From contig NZ_DKLM01000109.1 in assembly GCF_002455975.1 (NCBI RefSeq), positions 17,027 through 32,091 of the forward strand: a DNA stretch of 15,065 nt, written 5' to 3'. Shown piece after piece: positions 1 through 7,743 of this stretch (positions are counted from its first letter, which is position 1; every line of letters begins with the position of its first letter). A program made the position numbers and the translations under genes. This stretch comes from Clostridium sp. UBA6640. GTDB lineage: Bacteria > Bacillota > Clostridia > Clostridiales > Clostridiaceae. The notes beneath the pieces are model-generated. The model worked only from the letters and a program-made list of their open reading frames with translations, searched no databases and was not told the DNA's origin.

Positions 1-312
1 ATAGATCAAATTTAGAAGTGGTACATCTATAATAACCCTTATGCATTTACATTGACTATTGAATATAATTGATATATTATAACATAATAGCAGATATAAT
101 ATGTTTTTTTGAAAAAATATAAAGTTAAAATTAAAGATAAAACTAAATATAATAAATAATTGTTATGAGTTTTATGAAAGCAATAATAAATTTATTTTAA
201 TTATTTTAAATATAAGTTAATATAAAATTTGTATAATGTTAATTTAAAAAATTCAAATACTACTATTATTTCAAAATATAGTATAAAAACTAATAGAACA
301 GGAGGAAGAAAT
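1..312. other. Non-coding leader region upstream of the DUF512 gene
   Basis: This AT-rich stretch holds no convincing gene. It contains a good sigma-A type promoter at 52-80 (listed separately), a second isolated TATAAT at 232-237 without a matching -35, and an AAAATATAGTATAAA motif at 273-287 that recurs upstream of spoIVA and downstream of it. The end of the preceding gene is not visible. An in-frame ATG at 229 extends the DUF512 frame but has no ribosome binding site. Confidence 0.6.
52..80 (+). promoter_or_regulatory. Candidate sigma-A promoter for the DUF512-der-gpsA unit
   Basis: TTGACT at 52-57 and TATTAT at 75-80 are separated by exactly 17 bases. Each differs by one base from the consensus TTGACA and TATAAT. 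It would give a leader of about 225 bases before the GTG start at 313. No other promoter of similar quality lies before gpsA, so der and gpsA probably share this transcript. Confidence 0.6.
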
Positions 313-1647
313 GTGAAAAATTTAGTATCAAAGATTCTTCCTAATAGCATAGCAGAAGAAGTGGAAATTGAATCAGGTGACAAGCTTATCAGTATTAACG
401 GTAATAATGTTAAGGATATTATAGATTATAAATTCTTAATCACCGATGAGTATTTAGAGCTAGAAGTTGAAAAACCTGATGGTGAGATATGGGAAATAGA
501 AATAGAAAAGGATTATGATGAAGATCTAGGTATAGTATTTAAAGAAGCTATATTAGATAGGCCTATGAGCTGTCATAATAAATGTGTATTTTGCTTTATT
601 GACCAATTGCCACCAGGTATGAGACAAACTTTATATTTTAAGGATGATGATTCAAGATTATCTTTTTTACAAGGAAATTTTCTAACTTTAACTAATATGA
701 AGGAAGAGGATATTGAAAGAATAATAAAATATAGAATTAGTCCTATAAACGTATCCGTACATACTACAAATCCTGAGCTAAGGATAAAAATGTTAAATAA
801 TAGATTTGCTGGCAACATATATGATATACTAAAAAGGCTAGCAGAAGCAGACATAAAGGTAAATACTCAAGTAGTTTGCTGCCCTGGCATAAATGATGGA
901 GAAGAACTTATAAGAACTATTGAGGATTTATATGTTCTTTACCCAAGCGTGGAAAATTTAGCAGTAGTTCCACTAGGAATAACTAAATATAGAGCTAATT
1001 TACCACATTTAAAACTATTTACTAAGGAGAAATCTAAGGAACTTATAGAAAGTGTTAAAGTTCTTCAAGATAAGTATGTAAAAGAAAGTGGAACTCCTTT
1101 TGTAAGATTATCTGATGAGTTTTATGTAATGGCTGGAAGTGAACCTCCAACAGAAGAACATTATGGGGGATATGAGCAGTTAGAAGATGGAATCGGAATG
1201 ATAAGAATATTAAAAAATACTATAAAAGAACAAGTGGAATATTTAAATAAAAAGGCTAAAGGAAAATTTACTATAATTACAGGGGTTTCTGCTAAAACAG
1301 TTTTAGAGGAAGTTGCGAGTAATATAATGAAAGTAAATTCCAACATTAAAATTAATGTAATAGCAGTAGAAAATAAGTTTTTTGGTACCACAATAACTGT
1401 AGCAGGACTTTTAACTGGTATAGATATAATTAATACTGCTAAGGAAGAAACTCTAGGAGATTATATTATAATTCCAAATAATATGCTGAAAAAAGGATAT
1501 GAGCTTGGAGAAGAGGTAGAAGGATTATTACTAGATGATTATACTGTAAGAGATTTGGAGAAGATACTAAATAAGAAATTCTTAGTGTGTGATTATGCTG
1601 GAGATGATCTAATAAATATACTAAATAAACATTTAGAGGAGGAGTAA
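313..1647 (+). CDS. DUF512 family protein with PDZ and radical-SAM-like domains
   Basis: The 444-residue protein starts with a PDZ-like domain (about residues 1-75, with NSIAEEVEIESGDKL typical of PDZ folds). A radical-SAM-like core follows, with a C-x3-C-x2-C cluster at C87, C91 and C94 that can ligate a 4Fe-4S cluster. The C-terminal DUF512 region shows the typical NKFFGTTITVAGLLTG stretch. The substrate of this family is not established; cyanobacterial relatives are annotated only as putative FeS oxidoreductases. I chose GTG at 313 because AGGAGG at 300-305 lies 7 bases before it and the PDZ domain begins there. An ATG at 311 is followed at once by TGA, and an in-frame ATG at 229 has no ribosome binding site. 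The der gene starts 1 base after the stop, so the two are translationally close. Confidence 0.9.
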   Translation: MKNLVSKILPNSIAEEVEIESGDKLISINGNNVKDIIDYKFLITDEYLELEVEKPDGEIWEIEIEKDYDEDLGIVFKEAILDRPMSCHNKCVFCFIDQLPPGMRQTLYFKDDDSRLSFLQGNFLTLTNMKEEDIERIIKYRISPINVSVHTTNPELRIKMLNNRFAGNIYDILKRLAEADIKVNTQVVCCPGINDGEELIRTIEDLYVLYPSVENLAVVPLGITKYRANLPHLKLFTKEKSKELIESVKVLQDKYVKESGTPFVRLSDEFYVMAGSEPPTEEHYGGYEQLEDGIGMIRILKNTIKEQVEYLNKKAKGKFTIITGVSAKTVLEEVASNIMKVNSNIKINVIAVENKFFGTTITVAGLLTGIDIINTAKEETLGDYIIIPNNMLKKGYELGEEVEGLLLDDYTVRDLEKILNKKFLVCDYAGDDLINILNKHLEEE

Positions 1648-1648
1648 A

Positions 1649-2965
1649 ATGGGAAAGCCAATAGTTGCAATAGTTGGAAGACCTAATGTTGGTAAATCCA
1701 CATTATTTAATAAATTAGCTGGAAAAAGAATAGCTATAGTTGAAGATACACCAGGGGTGACGAGGGATAGAATATATGCTGAAGCTGAGTGGCTTAGACA
1801 TAATTTTACAATAATTGATACTGGTGGTATTGAGCCAGAAAATGAAGATATTATCATGGCACAGATGAGAAGACAAGCGAACATGGCTATAGAAACAGCA
1901 GATGTTATTGTCTTTATAGTTGATGGAAAAGCTGGGCTTCATCCTTCAGATCATGAAGTGGCTCAAATGCTTAGAAAGTCTAAAAAACCAATAGTACTAG
2001 TGGTTAATAAAATAGATAGAATAGAACTAGAAGATAATGCTTTTGAGTTTTATAATTTAGGTATAGGAAATCCTGTAGCAATATCTGCATCTCAAGGATT
2101 AGGACTTGGAGATATGCTTGATGAAGTTGTTGCTCATTTTAATGAGGATCAGTTATCAGAGGAAGAAGAAGAGTACATAAAAATTGCTATGATTGGAAAA
2201 CCAAATGTAGGAAAATCATCTCTTATAAATAAAATTTTAGGGGAAGAGAGAAATATTGTAAGTAATATTCCAGGGACAACAAGAGATGCTATAGATAGCA
2301 AAATAGAGACAGAAGAAGGTAAATTTACATTAATAGATACAGCAGGGCTTAGAAGAAAGAGTAAAATTAAAGAAGAAATAGAACGATATAGTGTGGTTAG
2401 AACATTGGCTGCTATTGAAAGAGCAGACATATGTATTCTTATGATTGATGCCACTGAGGGCTTAAGTGATCAAGATGAGAAGATTGTAGGATATGCTCAT
2501 GAGTTAAATAAAGCAATTATGGTTGTTGTTAATAAGTGGGATTTAATAGAGAAAGATGATAAGACTATGAGAAACTTCCAAATGGATATTGCTAAAGGTT
2601 TATCATTTATGTCTTATGCATCATATTTATTTATTTCGGCTAAAACTGGCCAAAGGGTAAATAGAGTTCTTCAGATGGCTAAAGAATGTTATGATAACTA
2701 TAATAAGAGGATAGCTACAGGAGTGCTAAATGATGTAATAAGTAGAGCAGTACTTATGAAAGAACCACCAGTAGTAGCACTTAGAAGATTAAAAATATTC
2801 TATGTAACACAAGTAGATACAAAGCCACCGACTTTTATATTTTTTGTTAATGACCCTAGCTTACTACATTTCTCTTATGAGAGATATTTACAAAATCAAT
2901 TGAGAGAAAGCTTTGACTTTAAAGGAACAGGTATTAAACTAATATTTAGAGAAAGAAAAGAATAA
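1649..2965 (+). CDS. der: Ribosome biogenesis GTPase Der (EngA)
   Basis: Der is the essential GTPase with two consecutive G domains that acts in maturation of the 50S ribosomal subunit. The 438 residues match the family length. The first G domain shows GRPNVGKS (10-17), DTGG (57-60), NKID (120-123) and SAS (146-148). The second shows GKPNVGKS (183-190), DTAG (230-233), NKWD (295-298) and SAK (330-332). The C-terminal part from about residue 350 is the KH-like domain that faces rRNA. An acidic linker (EEEEEY, about 171-176) joins the G domains. The ribosome binding site GAGGAGG lies inside the last codons of the DUF512 gene and the gap is 1 base. All nucleotide-binding motifs are intact. Confidence 0.98.
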   Translation: MGKPIVAIVGRPNVGKSTLFNKLAGKRIAIVEDTPGVTRDRIYAEAEWLRHNFTIIDTGGIEPENEDIIMAQMRRQANMAIETADVIVFIVDGKAGLHPSDHEVAQMLRKSKKPIVLVVNKIDRIELEDNAFEFYNLGIGNPVAISASQGLGLGDMLDEVVAHFNEDQLSEEEEEYIKIAMIGKPNVGKSSLINKILGEERNIVSNIPGTTRDAIDSKIETEEGKFTLIDTAGLRRKSKIKEEIERYSVVRTLAAIERADICILMIDATEGLSDQDEKIVGYAHELNKAIMVVVNKWDLIEKDDKTMRNFQMDIAKGLSFMSYASYLFISAKTGQRVNRVLQMAKECYDNYNKRIATGVLNDVISRAVLMKEPPVVALRRLKIFYVTQVDTKPPTFIFFVNDPSLLHFSYERYLQNQLRESFDFKGTGIKLIFRERKE

Positions 2966-2993
2966 AAGGGTTTTGGGGAGATGATTTAAGGTT

Positions 2994-3998
2994 ATGTTAA
3001 AGGTTGCATTTTTAGGCGGAGGAAGCTTTGGCACTGCCTTAGGAGTTATGTTATCCAAAAAAGGAATAGAGGTTTCTATTTGGGCAAATGATAGAGCTAT
3101 AGTTGAGGATATAAATATAAAAAGAGAAAATATAAAATATTTGCCAAATGTAGCAATGCCTTCAAATATAACTGCTTATTCAGATATGGAAAAGGCGGTA
3201 AAGGATAGTAATATAGTTGTGTTAGCTGTGCCATCTCATGCTATAAGAGAAGTTAGTAAAAAACTATCACAATATATTAGCAGTTCTCAAATTGTAGCTA
3301 CTGTTGCTAAGGGAATAGAAGGCGGAACTTTAAAGAGAATGTCAGAGATAATAGAAGAAGAAATAAAGGATATACCTATAGTTGTAATTTCAGGTCCAAG
3401 TCATGCGGAAGAAGTAGCACAAGATATACCAACTACCATAGTTGTTTCCTCGAAGAATATGGAAGCAGCAAGTACGGTGCAGGATATATTTATGTCAAAT
3501 AAATTTAGAGTTTACACAAATGATGATTTAATAGGAGTAGAAATTGGTGGAGCTTGTAAAAACATTATAGCATTAGCAGCAGGTATATCTGATGGAATTG
3601 GTTATGGTGATAACACAAAAGCTGCATTAATGACTAGAGGTATGAGTGAAATAATTAAGATAGGTATGAAGCTAGGCGGAAGAGCAGAAACCTTTTACGG
3701 ACTTACAGGAATGGGAGATCTTATAGTAACTTGTACTAGTATCCATAGTAGAAATAGAAGAGCGGGAATACTAATAGGAAAAGGCTTAACTAGAGAAGAA
3801 GCTACAAAAGAAGTAGGGATGGTAGTTGAAGGAATAAAAGCTTGCAAAGCCTTCTATGAATTAAAAGAAAGAGAACAGATATCTATGCCTATAACAGATA
3901 CCTTATATAAGGTTCTATTTGAAGATAAAGACCCTAAATATGGAGTTTATGAATTAATGTCAAGAGACAAAAAAGATGAGCATAATTTTATGTCATAA
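2994..3998 (+). CDS. gpsA: NAD(P)H-dependent glycerol-3-phosphate dehydrogenase
   Basis: GpsA reduces dihydroxyacetone phosphate to sn-glycerol-3-phosphate in the cytoplasm, the entry to phospholipid synthesis. The 334 residues match the family. The N-terminal Rossmann fold shows GGGSFGTAL (8-16). K106 in VAKGIEGG and K189 in GACKNIIAL are the conserved lysines, the second being the expected catalytic one. SGPSHAEEVA (133-142) and GDLIVTC (241-247) are family signatures. The ribosome binding site is not ideal: GGGGAG lies 13 bases before the ATG and AAGG only 2 bases before it, yet the start fits the family N-terminus. It follows der by 28 bases. In many clostridia plsY lies between der and gpsA; here it does not. 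Confidence 0.97.
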   Translation: MLKVAFLGGGSFGTALGVMLSKKGIEVSIWANDRAIVEDINIKRENIKYLPNVAMPSNITAYSDMEKAVKDSNIVVLAVPSHAIREVSKKLSQYISSSQIVATVAKGIEGGTLKRMSEIIEEEIKDIPIVVISGPSHAEEVAQDIPTTIVVSSKNMEAASTVQDIFMSNKFRVYTNDDLIGVEIGGACKNIIALAAGISDGIGYGDNTKAALMTRGMSEIIKIGMKLGGRAETFYGLTGMGDLIVTCTSIHSRNRRAGILIGKGLTREEATKEVGMVVEGIKACKAFYELKEREQISMPITDTLYKVLFEDKDPKYGVYELMSRDKKDEHNFMS

Positions 3999-4007
3999 AG
4001 AATATGT

Positions 4008-4039
4008 AAAGAAAGAAGAGTTATCTTCTTTCTTTTTTT
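4008..4039 (+). terminator. Rho-independent terminator after gpsA
   Basis: Perfect 11-bp stem AAAGAAAGAAG (4008-4018) pairing with 4025-4035, six-base loop AGTTAT, then a run of T to 4039. It starts 10 bases after the gpsA stop codon and separates the housekeeping unit from spoIVA. Confidence 0.85.
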
Positions 4040-4240
4040 ATATACTTTAGATATCAGAGGATTGAGAATGGACAGTTGATAATTATGGGGAAATTAATTT
4101 TATAAATTAATTTCTTTAATGGATTTTTAAATGAAATCTAATTCTTAATTTTTATATAGAAGATTAAAATATCGTATAAACTAAAGTTTTAATCAATAAA
4201 TCTACACCTTAAGAGTTCCTTAAATATTCAATAAAAAATT

Positions 4241-4269
4241 GGTATATTTAAAAGTTTTTTTCAATATAT
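4241..4269 (+). promoter_or_regulatory. Candidate sigma-E type promoter of spoIVA
   Basis: GGTATATT at 4241-4248 fits the sigma-E -35 consensus (KMATATT). After 13 bases CAATATAT (4262-4269) is a looser match to the -10 consensus CATACAnT. In Bacillus spoIVA is transcribed by sigma-E in the mother cell, so the position about 40 bases before the start codon makes sense. The -10 match is weak and the region is AT-rich, so this is a proposal only. Confidence 0.4.
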
Positions 4270-4305
4270 ATATAGTGTTAATATTTAGTTACAGGAGGGT
4301 GGAAC

Positions 4306-5781
4306 TTGGAAAACTTTGATATATACAAAGATATTGCTGAAAGGACTCAAGGGGACATATATGTAGGGGTAGTCGGCCCAGTAAGAACAGGAAAGTCAAC
4401 CTTCATAAAAAGATTTATGGAGATGATGGTAATACCTAACATAGATAATGTCCACAAAAAAGAAAGAGCTAAAGATGAACTTCCACAAAGCGGTTCTGGC
4501 AAATCAATTCATACAACGGAACCCAAATTTGTGCCTAATGAAGCAGTAGAAGTGAAACTTGAAAATGGCACTAAGTTTAAGGTTAGAATGGTGGACTGTG
4601 TTGGATATATAGTTAAAAATTCTTTAGGATATAATGAAGAAAATGCACCTAAGATGGTAACTACACCTTGGTATGACTATGAAATACCCTTTGAAGAAGC
4701 AGCAGAAATTGGAACCAAAAAGGTTATAAATGAGCATTCTACTATCGGCATATTAGTAACCACTGATGGAACAGTAACAGGTTTACAGAGAGGCGATTAT
4801 GTTGAGGCTGAAGAAAGGGTTGTAGAGGAACTAAAAAGAATAAATAAACCATTTATAATGTTATGTAACTGTAAAGACATAAAATCCCCAGAAAGCATGG
4901 AGCTTCAAAAAGAATTAGAAGAAAAATATGATGTTCCAGTACAATTAATTAATGTAATGGAAATGAATGAGCAAGATGTATCAGACATATTTAGTAATGT
5001 ACTTAAAGAGTTCCCAGTTAAGGAAATCAACATAGATATGCCAGAGTGGATAGAGACCCTTAACAGTAAGCATTGGTTAAAGATTAATTTTATGACTATA
5101 CTTAGAGGAATGTGTAAAGATATATTTAAGGTAAGAGATATTAAAAAGGCTTTAGAGTGTTTCGAGGGAGTAGAATTCTTATCAGGAATAAAAGTTAAAG
5201 AAATGAATATGGGTGATGGGACTGCTCAGGTCAATATAATTCCAAAACAGGAATTGTTTTATAGAATACTTGGTGAAGTATGTAATACTGAAATTAATAG
5301 CGAAAGTGAACTACTGAAGATGATGGAAAGCTTCTACAGGGCTAAGGTAGAATATGATAAGATTGCAGAAGCATTAATAGATGTGAATAATACAGGCTAT
5401 GGATTAGTTGCACCTCAATTATCAGAAATGAAATTAGAAGTACCTGAGCTTATTAATAGCGGAGGCAAGAAAGGAGTTAAACTTAAAGCATCAGCTCCGT
5501 CACTTCATATAATTAGAGCAGATATAGAAACAGAAGTTCCTATTATGGGAAGCGAAAAGCAAAGTGAAGAATTTTACAAATCAATTCTTGATCAGTTTGA
5601 AAATGATCCATCACAAATTTGGCAAAGTAATATGTTTGGTAAACCACTTGAGGTTTTGGTTAAAGAAGGACTTCAAAGTAAACTTTATAAAATGCCAGAT
5701 GATGTTCAACATAAGCTTCAAAGAACCCTTCAAAAAATCATTAATGAAGGTAGTGGCGGATTAATTTGTATAATTTTATAG
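4306..5781 (+). CDS. spoIVA: Stage IV sporulation protein A, spore coat morphogenetic ATPase
   Basis: SpoIVA coats the outer forespore membrane on the mother-cell side, hydrolyses ATP and polymerises into the basement layer on which the coat is built. The 491 residues are almost identical in length to the Bacillus subtilis protein (492). The start MENFDIYKDIAERT is typical. The Walker A motif GPVRTGKS covers 24-31 with K30. D97 in MVDCVGY is at the Walker B position, and T70-T71 match the sensor threonines known in Bacillus. The C-terminus ends in GGLICIIL, as expected for the membrane-targeting end. The start is TTG at 4306, preceded by GGAGGG at 4294-4299; no closer ATG fits. It has its own upstream region and a strong terminator, so it is probably monocistronic and sporulation-specific. 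Confidence 0.98.
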   Translation: MENFDIYKDIAERTQGDIYVGVVGPVRTGKSTFIKRFMEMMVIPNIDNVHKKERAKDELPQSGSGKSIHTTEPKFVPNEAVEVKLENGTKFKVRMVDCVGYIVKNSLGYNEENAPKMVTTPWYDYEIPFEEAAEIGTKKVINEHSTIGILVTTDGTVTGLQRGDYVEAEERVVEELKRINKPFIMLCNCKDIKSPESMELQKELEEKYDVPVQLINVMEMNEQDVSDIFSNVLKEFPVKEINIDMPEWIETLNSKHWLKINFMTILRGMCKDIFKVRDIKKALECFEGVEFLSGIKVKEMNMGDGTAQVNIIPKQELFYRILGEVCNTEINSESELLKMMESFYRAKVEYDKIAEALIDVNNTGYGLVAPQLSEMKLEVPELINSGGKKGVKLKASAPSLHIIRADIETEVPIMGSEKQSEEFYKSILDQFENDPSQIWQSNMFGKPLEVLVKEGLQSKLYKMPDDVQHKLQRTLQKIINEGSGGLICIIL

Positions 5782-6154
5782 TACATGTTTTATTAGTCTA
5801 AATAATAGCTATGAGTTGAAAGTTAGCTCATAGCTATTATTTTTTTCAAAAAAATTAAAAATAAGTTAGATTATGTAAAATTATTTTTCTTAATACATTT
5901 CTTATTCTTGATTTTTAATCCATAAATAAAAAATTTCCCTATAACACTTAAAATACTGTATAAATTTTAAGTAATAAACTAATAAAGTCATTATTTTAAA
6001 TTTTATTTCGTAAAAGTAGCTATATATTAATTTACAAATGCCAAAAATAAAAATAACTTCATAAATTAATAAAAACCTTATAGGATAAGAGGGTTTCTTA
6101 ATGCAGATAATAAGATTACAAAAGAAAATCTATTATCTAAGGAGGAGAAGTTCT
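5782..6154. other. Intergenic region between spoIVA and the 65-residue gene
   Basis: After the spoIVA terminator the sequence is very AT-rich. It contains AAAATACTGTATAAA (5950-5964), related to a motif upstream of spoIVA and one upstream of the DUF512 gene. Near the next gene a bulged inverted repeat AAACCTTAT / ATAAGAGGGTTT lies around 6074-6097. A second hairpin, 6105-6117 with 6127-6138, lies directly before the ribosome binding site. No convincing sigma-A promoter or gene is seen. Confidence 0.45.
5801..5846 (+). terminator. Rho-independent terminator after spoIVA
   Basis: Perfect 15-bp stem AATAATAGCTATGAG (5801-5815) pairing with 5827-5841, an 11-base loop, and a T run to 5846. It is 20 bases after the spoIVA stop codon. 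Confidence 0.9.
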
Positions 6155-6352
6155 ATGGAAAGTATAAATCAAATGATTAAAGATGGGTACAAAATCATGA
6201 ATTTTAAAAGAGATATCGATTTAATTTCAGGAAGCGAAATAGGTGAGATAGAGATGAAAGCCTTAGATGGTAAATTGTCTGTTGTCACTATAGATGACAA
6301 TGGAGCAGATGATATAGAAAAAGCAATGTTTAAATATTTAAGAAACGATTAG
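6155..6352 (+). CDS. Small protein of unknown function (65 residues)
   Basis: I do not recognise this protein. It starts at ATG 6155, preceded by a very strong ribosome binding site AAGGAGGAG (6139-6147). The frame is open further upstream to an ATG at 6101, which has no ribosome binding site and lies in a hairpin region. The product starts MESINQMIKDGYKIMNFKRD, is soluble and rather acidic, and has no signal peptide, membrane segment or cysteine. Its central part (EIEMKALDGKLSVVTIDD) looks like beta strands, followed by a helix DDIEKAMFKYL. It is a stand-alone unit with its own terminator. The position after spoIVA might suggest a sporulation link, but nothing in the sequence proves it. Confidence 0.75.
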   Translation: MESINQMIKDGYKIMNFKRDIDLISGSEIGEIEMKALDGKLSVVTIDDNGADDIEKAMFKYLRND

Positions 6353-6363
6353 CATAATTTATG

Positions 6364-6421
6364 AGGGTAATTTATTGTAAAATTATAAAAAATGATTTTG
6401 CAATATAATTACTCTTTTTTT
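6364..6421 (+). terminator. Rho-independent terminator after the small gene
   Basis: A long stem of about 23 pairs (6364-6386 with 6392-6415, several G-T pairs and one bulged T at 6406) has a five-base A loop and is followed by a T run to 6421. It starts 12 bases after the stop codon of the 65-residue gene. Confidence 0.85.
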
Positions 6422-6500
6422 ATTGAAGGAAGAACTCTATCTATGGAGAATTTATTAATGGGAATAGTTTAGTTATTTTACATATAATGTTTAAAAATTT

Positions 6501-6509
6501 TGCTATATT
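6501..6509 (+). promoter_or_regulatory. Possible extended -10 promoter of the asparaginase gene
   Basis: TGCTATATT matches the extended -10 form TGnTATAAT with one mismatch. No good -35 box lies at the right distance. It would leave a leader of about 125 bases, containing a 9-bp AT-only inverted repeat at 6536-6562. The rest of the 288-base gap before the asparaginase holds no gene that I can see. Confidence 0.25.
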
Positions 6510-6640
6510 GTTTAGTTTTAAATTTAAAGGCTTTAAATATTTTAAATATGTTGTAAAATATTTATGAAATAATAATCTAATGATTTAAAATAAGAAAGCT
6601 TTTACATATTTATATTTGACCAATTTAGGAGGTACTTATA

Positions 6641-7633
6641 ATGAAAAAAGTAGTTGTTATTTTCAATGGCGGTACAATATCAATGAAGGTTGACCCAAGA
6701 ATACAAGCAGCAGTTCCAACTCTAAGTGGAGAAGAGATAATGTCTATGGTGACAGGAATAGAATCTTATGCAAAGGTGGAGTCTTATAATTTTTCAAGCT
6801 TGCCTAGTCCTCATGTTACACCAGACCTTATGCTTGAACTTTCAAAATATGTTAAAACATTTTTAGAGAAAGATGATGTAGATGGAGTGGTTGTTACCCA
6901 TGGCACAGACACTTTAGAGGAGACAGCATATTTTTTACATCTAACAATTAAAAGTGAAAAACCAATAGTAGTTACAGGATCTATGAGAAATAGTTCTGAA
7001 CTAGGATATGATGGGCCATCAAATTTGGCAGCAGCAATATGTACAGCGACTTCTGAGGGTGCTAGGGGGAGAGGAGTATTAGTATGTTTAAATAATGAAT
7101 TAAATGCTGCAAGTGAAGTTACAAAATCACATTCAATGCATCTAAATACTTTTCAAAGTCCTGAATTCGGACCAATAGGCATTGTTGATGATAATAAAGC
7201 AATTTTTTATAGAGAAAGCTTAAATCATGAATATATACCTACAGATAAAATAGAAACTAAAGTAGATTTAATAAAAGCTTGTGCAGGTATAGATGGAAAG
7301 CTTGTAGATTATTGTGTAGAAAGTGGTGCAAAAGGCTTAGTAATAGAAGCTATGGGAAGAGGTAATATTCCACCTCAGATGGCTGCCACTGTTAAAAAAA
7401 CTGTAAAAAAAGGAATACCGGTAGTTTTAGTTTCAAGATGTTATAAAGGAAGGGTTTTAGATAGTTATGGATATGAAGGTGGAGGAAAAGATTTAAGAAC
7501 TGGTGGAGTTATATTTGCAGATAGCTTACCGGGACAAAAAGCTAGGATAAAGCTTATAGTAGCATTAGGAAAAACAAATGATATGAATAAAATAAGAGAG
7601 ATTTTTGAGGAAGGACACTATAAATACGAATAA
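6641..7633 (+). CDS. L-asparaginase/glutaminase family protein, cytoplasmic
   Basis: It should hydrolyse L-asparagine to aspartate and ammonia. The 330 residues show the family's catalytic features: T12 in NGGTIS, THGTDT (86-91) with T89 and D90, and K162 in EVTKSHS. The middle part, with TGSMRNSSELGYDGPSN (112-128) and the VTKSHS stretch, resembles the periplasmic type II enzymes more than Bacillus AnsA. However, the N-terminus goes straight into the first strand (MKKVVVIFNGGT) with no signal peptide or lipobox, so I expect a cytoplasmic enzyme. AGGAGG lies just before the ATG. It is monocistronic and has no terminator of its own before the promoter of the next unit. I leave the symbol blank because the type is unclear. 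Confidence 0.92.
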   Translation: MKKVVVIFNGGTISMKVDPRIQAAVPTLSGEEIMSMVTGIESYAKVESYNFSSLPSPHVTPDLMLELSKYVKTFLEKDDVDGVVVTHGTDTLEETAYFLHLTIKSEKPIVVTGSMRNSSELGYDGPSNLAAAICTATSEGARGRGVLVCLNNELNAASEVTKSHSMHLNTFQSPEFGPIGIVDDNKAIFYRESLNHEYIPTDKIETKVDLIKACAGIDGKLVDYCVESGAKGLVIEAMGRGNIPPQMAATVKKTVKKGIPVVLVSRCYKGRVLDSYGYEGGGKDLRTGGVIFADSLPGQKARIKLIVALGKTNDMNKIREIFEEGHYKYE

Positions 7634-7669
7634 AATGAATACAATTTAATAAAATGTACGCAAAAACTG

Positions 7670-7698
7670 TTGACATACTAAAAATATGTTGGTAATAT
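7670..7698 (+). promoter_or_regulatory. Sigma-A promoter of the purine permease leader
   Basis: A perfect -35 box TTGACA (7670-7675), a 17-base spacer and TAATAT (7693-7698, two mismatches to TATAAT). Transcription should start near 7705, inside the first copy of the direct repeat. It lies 37 bases after the asparaginase stop codon. Confidence 0.65.
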
Positions 7699-7701
7699 TT
7701 A

Positions 7702-7716
7702 TTTGTACGAATGATA
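7702..7716 (+). repeat. Direct repeat TTTGTACGAATGATA, copy 1
   Basis: The 15-bp sequence is repeated exactly at 7744-7758, 42 bases further on. This copy covers the expected transcription start. Its core ACGAATGAT has partial resemblance to the Bacillus PurBox (CCGAACAAT-like), so a repressor operator is possible. A shorter relative, ATGTACGCA, lies at 7654-7662 before the -35 box. Confidence 0.5.
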
Positions 7717-7743
7717 GATTAAAAAACATCATTATAATTCATG

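Larger units (their letters stand above)
3999..4305. other. Intergenic region gpsA-spoIVA
   Basis: No gene is seen. Contents in order: the gpsA terminator; a degenerate copy of an intergenic repeat (4066-4114) with an 11-bp inverted repeat GAAATTAATTT around TAT at 4090-4114; an AAAATATCGTATAAA motif (4166-4180); a candidate sigma-E promoter (4241-4269); and the spoIVA ribosome binding site. The rest is AT-rich without recognisable signals. Confidence 0.5.

Noticed and set aside
1..30. ATAGAT/ATCTAT inverted repeat at the left edge as a terminator of a previous gene
   Set aside because: Only 6 bp with an 18-base loop and no T run.
229..312. ATG at 229 as start of the DUF512 protein
   Set aside because: No ribosome binding site before it. 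GTG at 313 has AGGAGG at an ideal distance and fits the start of the PDZ-like domain.
5564..5764. Overlapping + strand frame inside spoIVA
   Set aside because: It is a shadow frame of a well-conserved gene, without a ribosome binding site.
6101..6154. ATG at 6101 as start of the small protein
   Set aside because: No ribosome binding site and it overlaps a hairpin. ATG at 6155 follows AAGGAGGAG at 7 bases.
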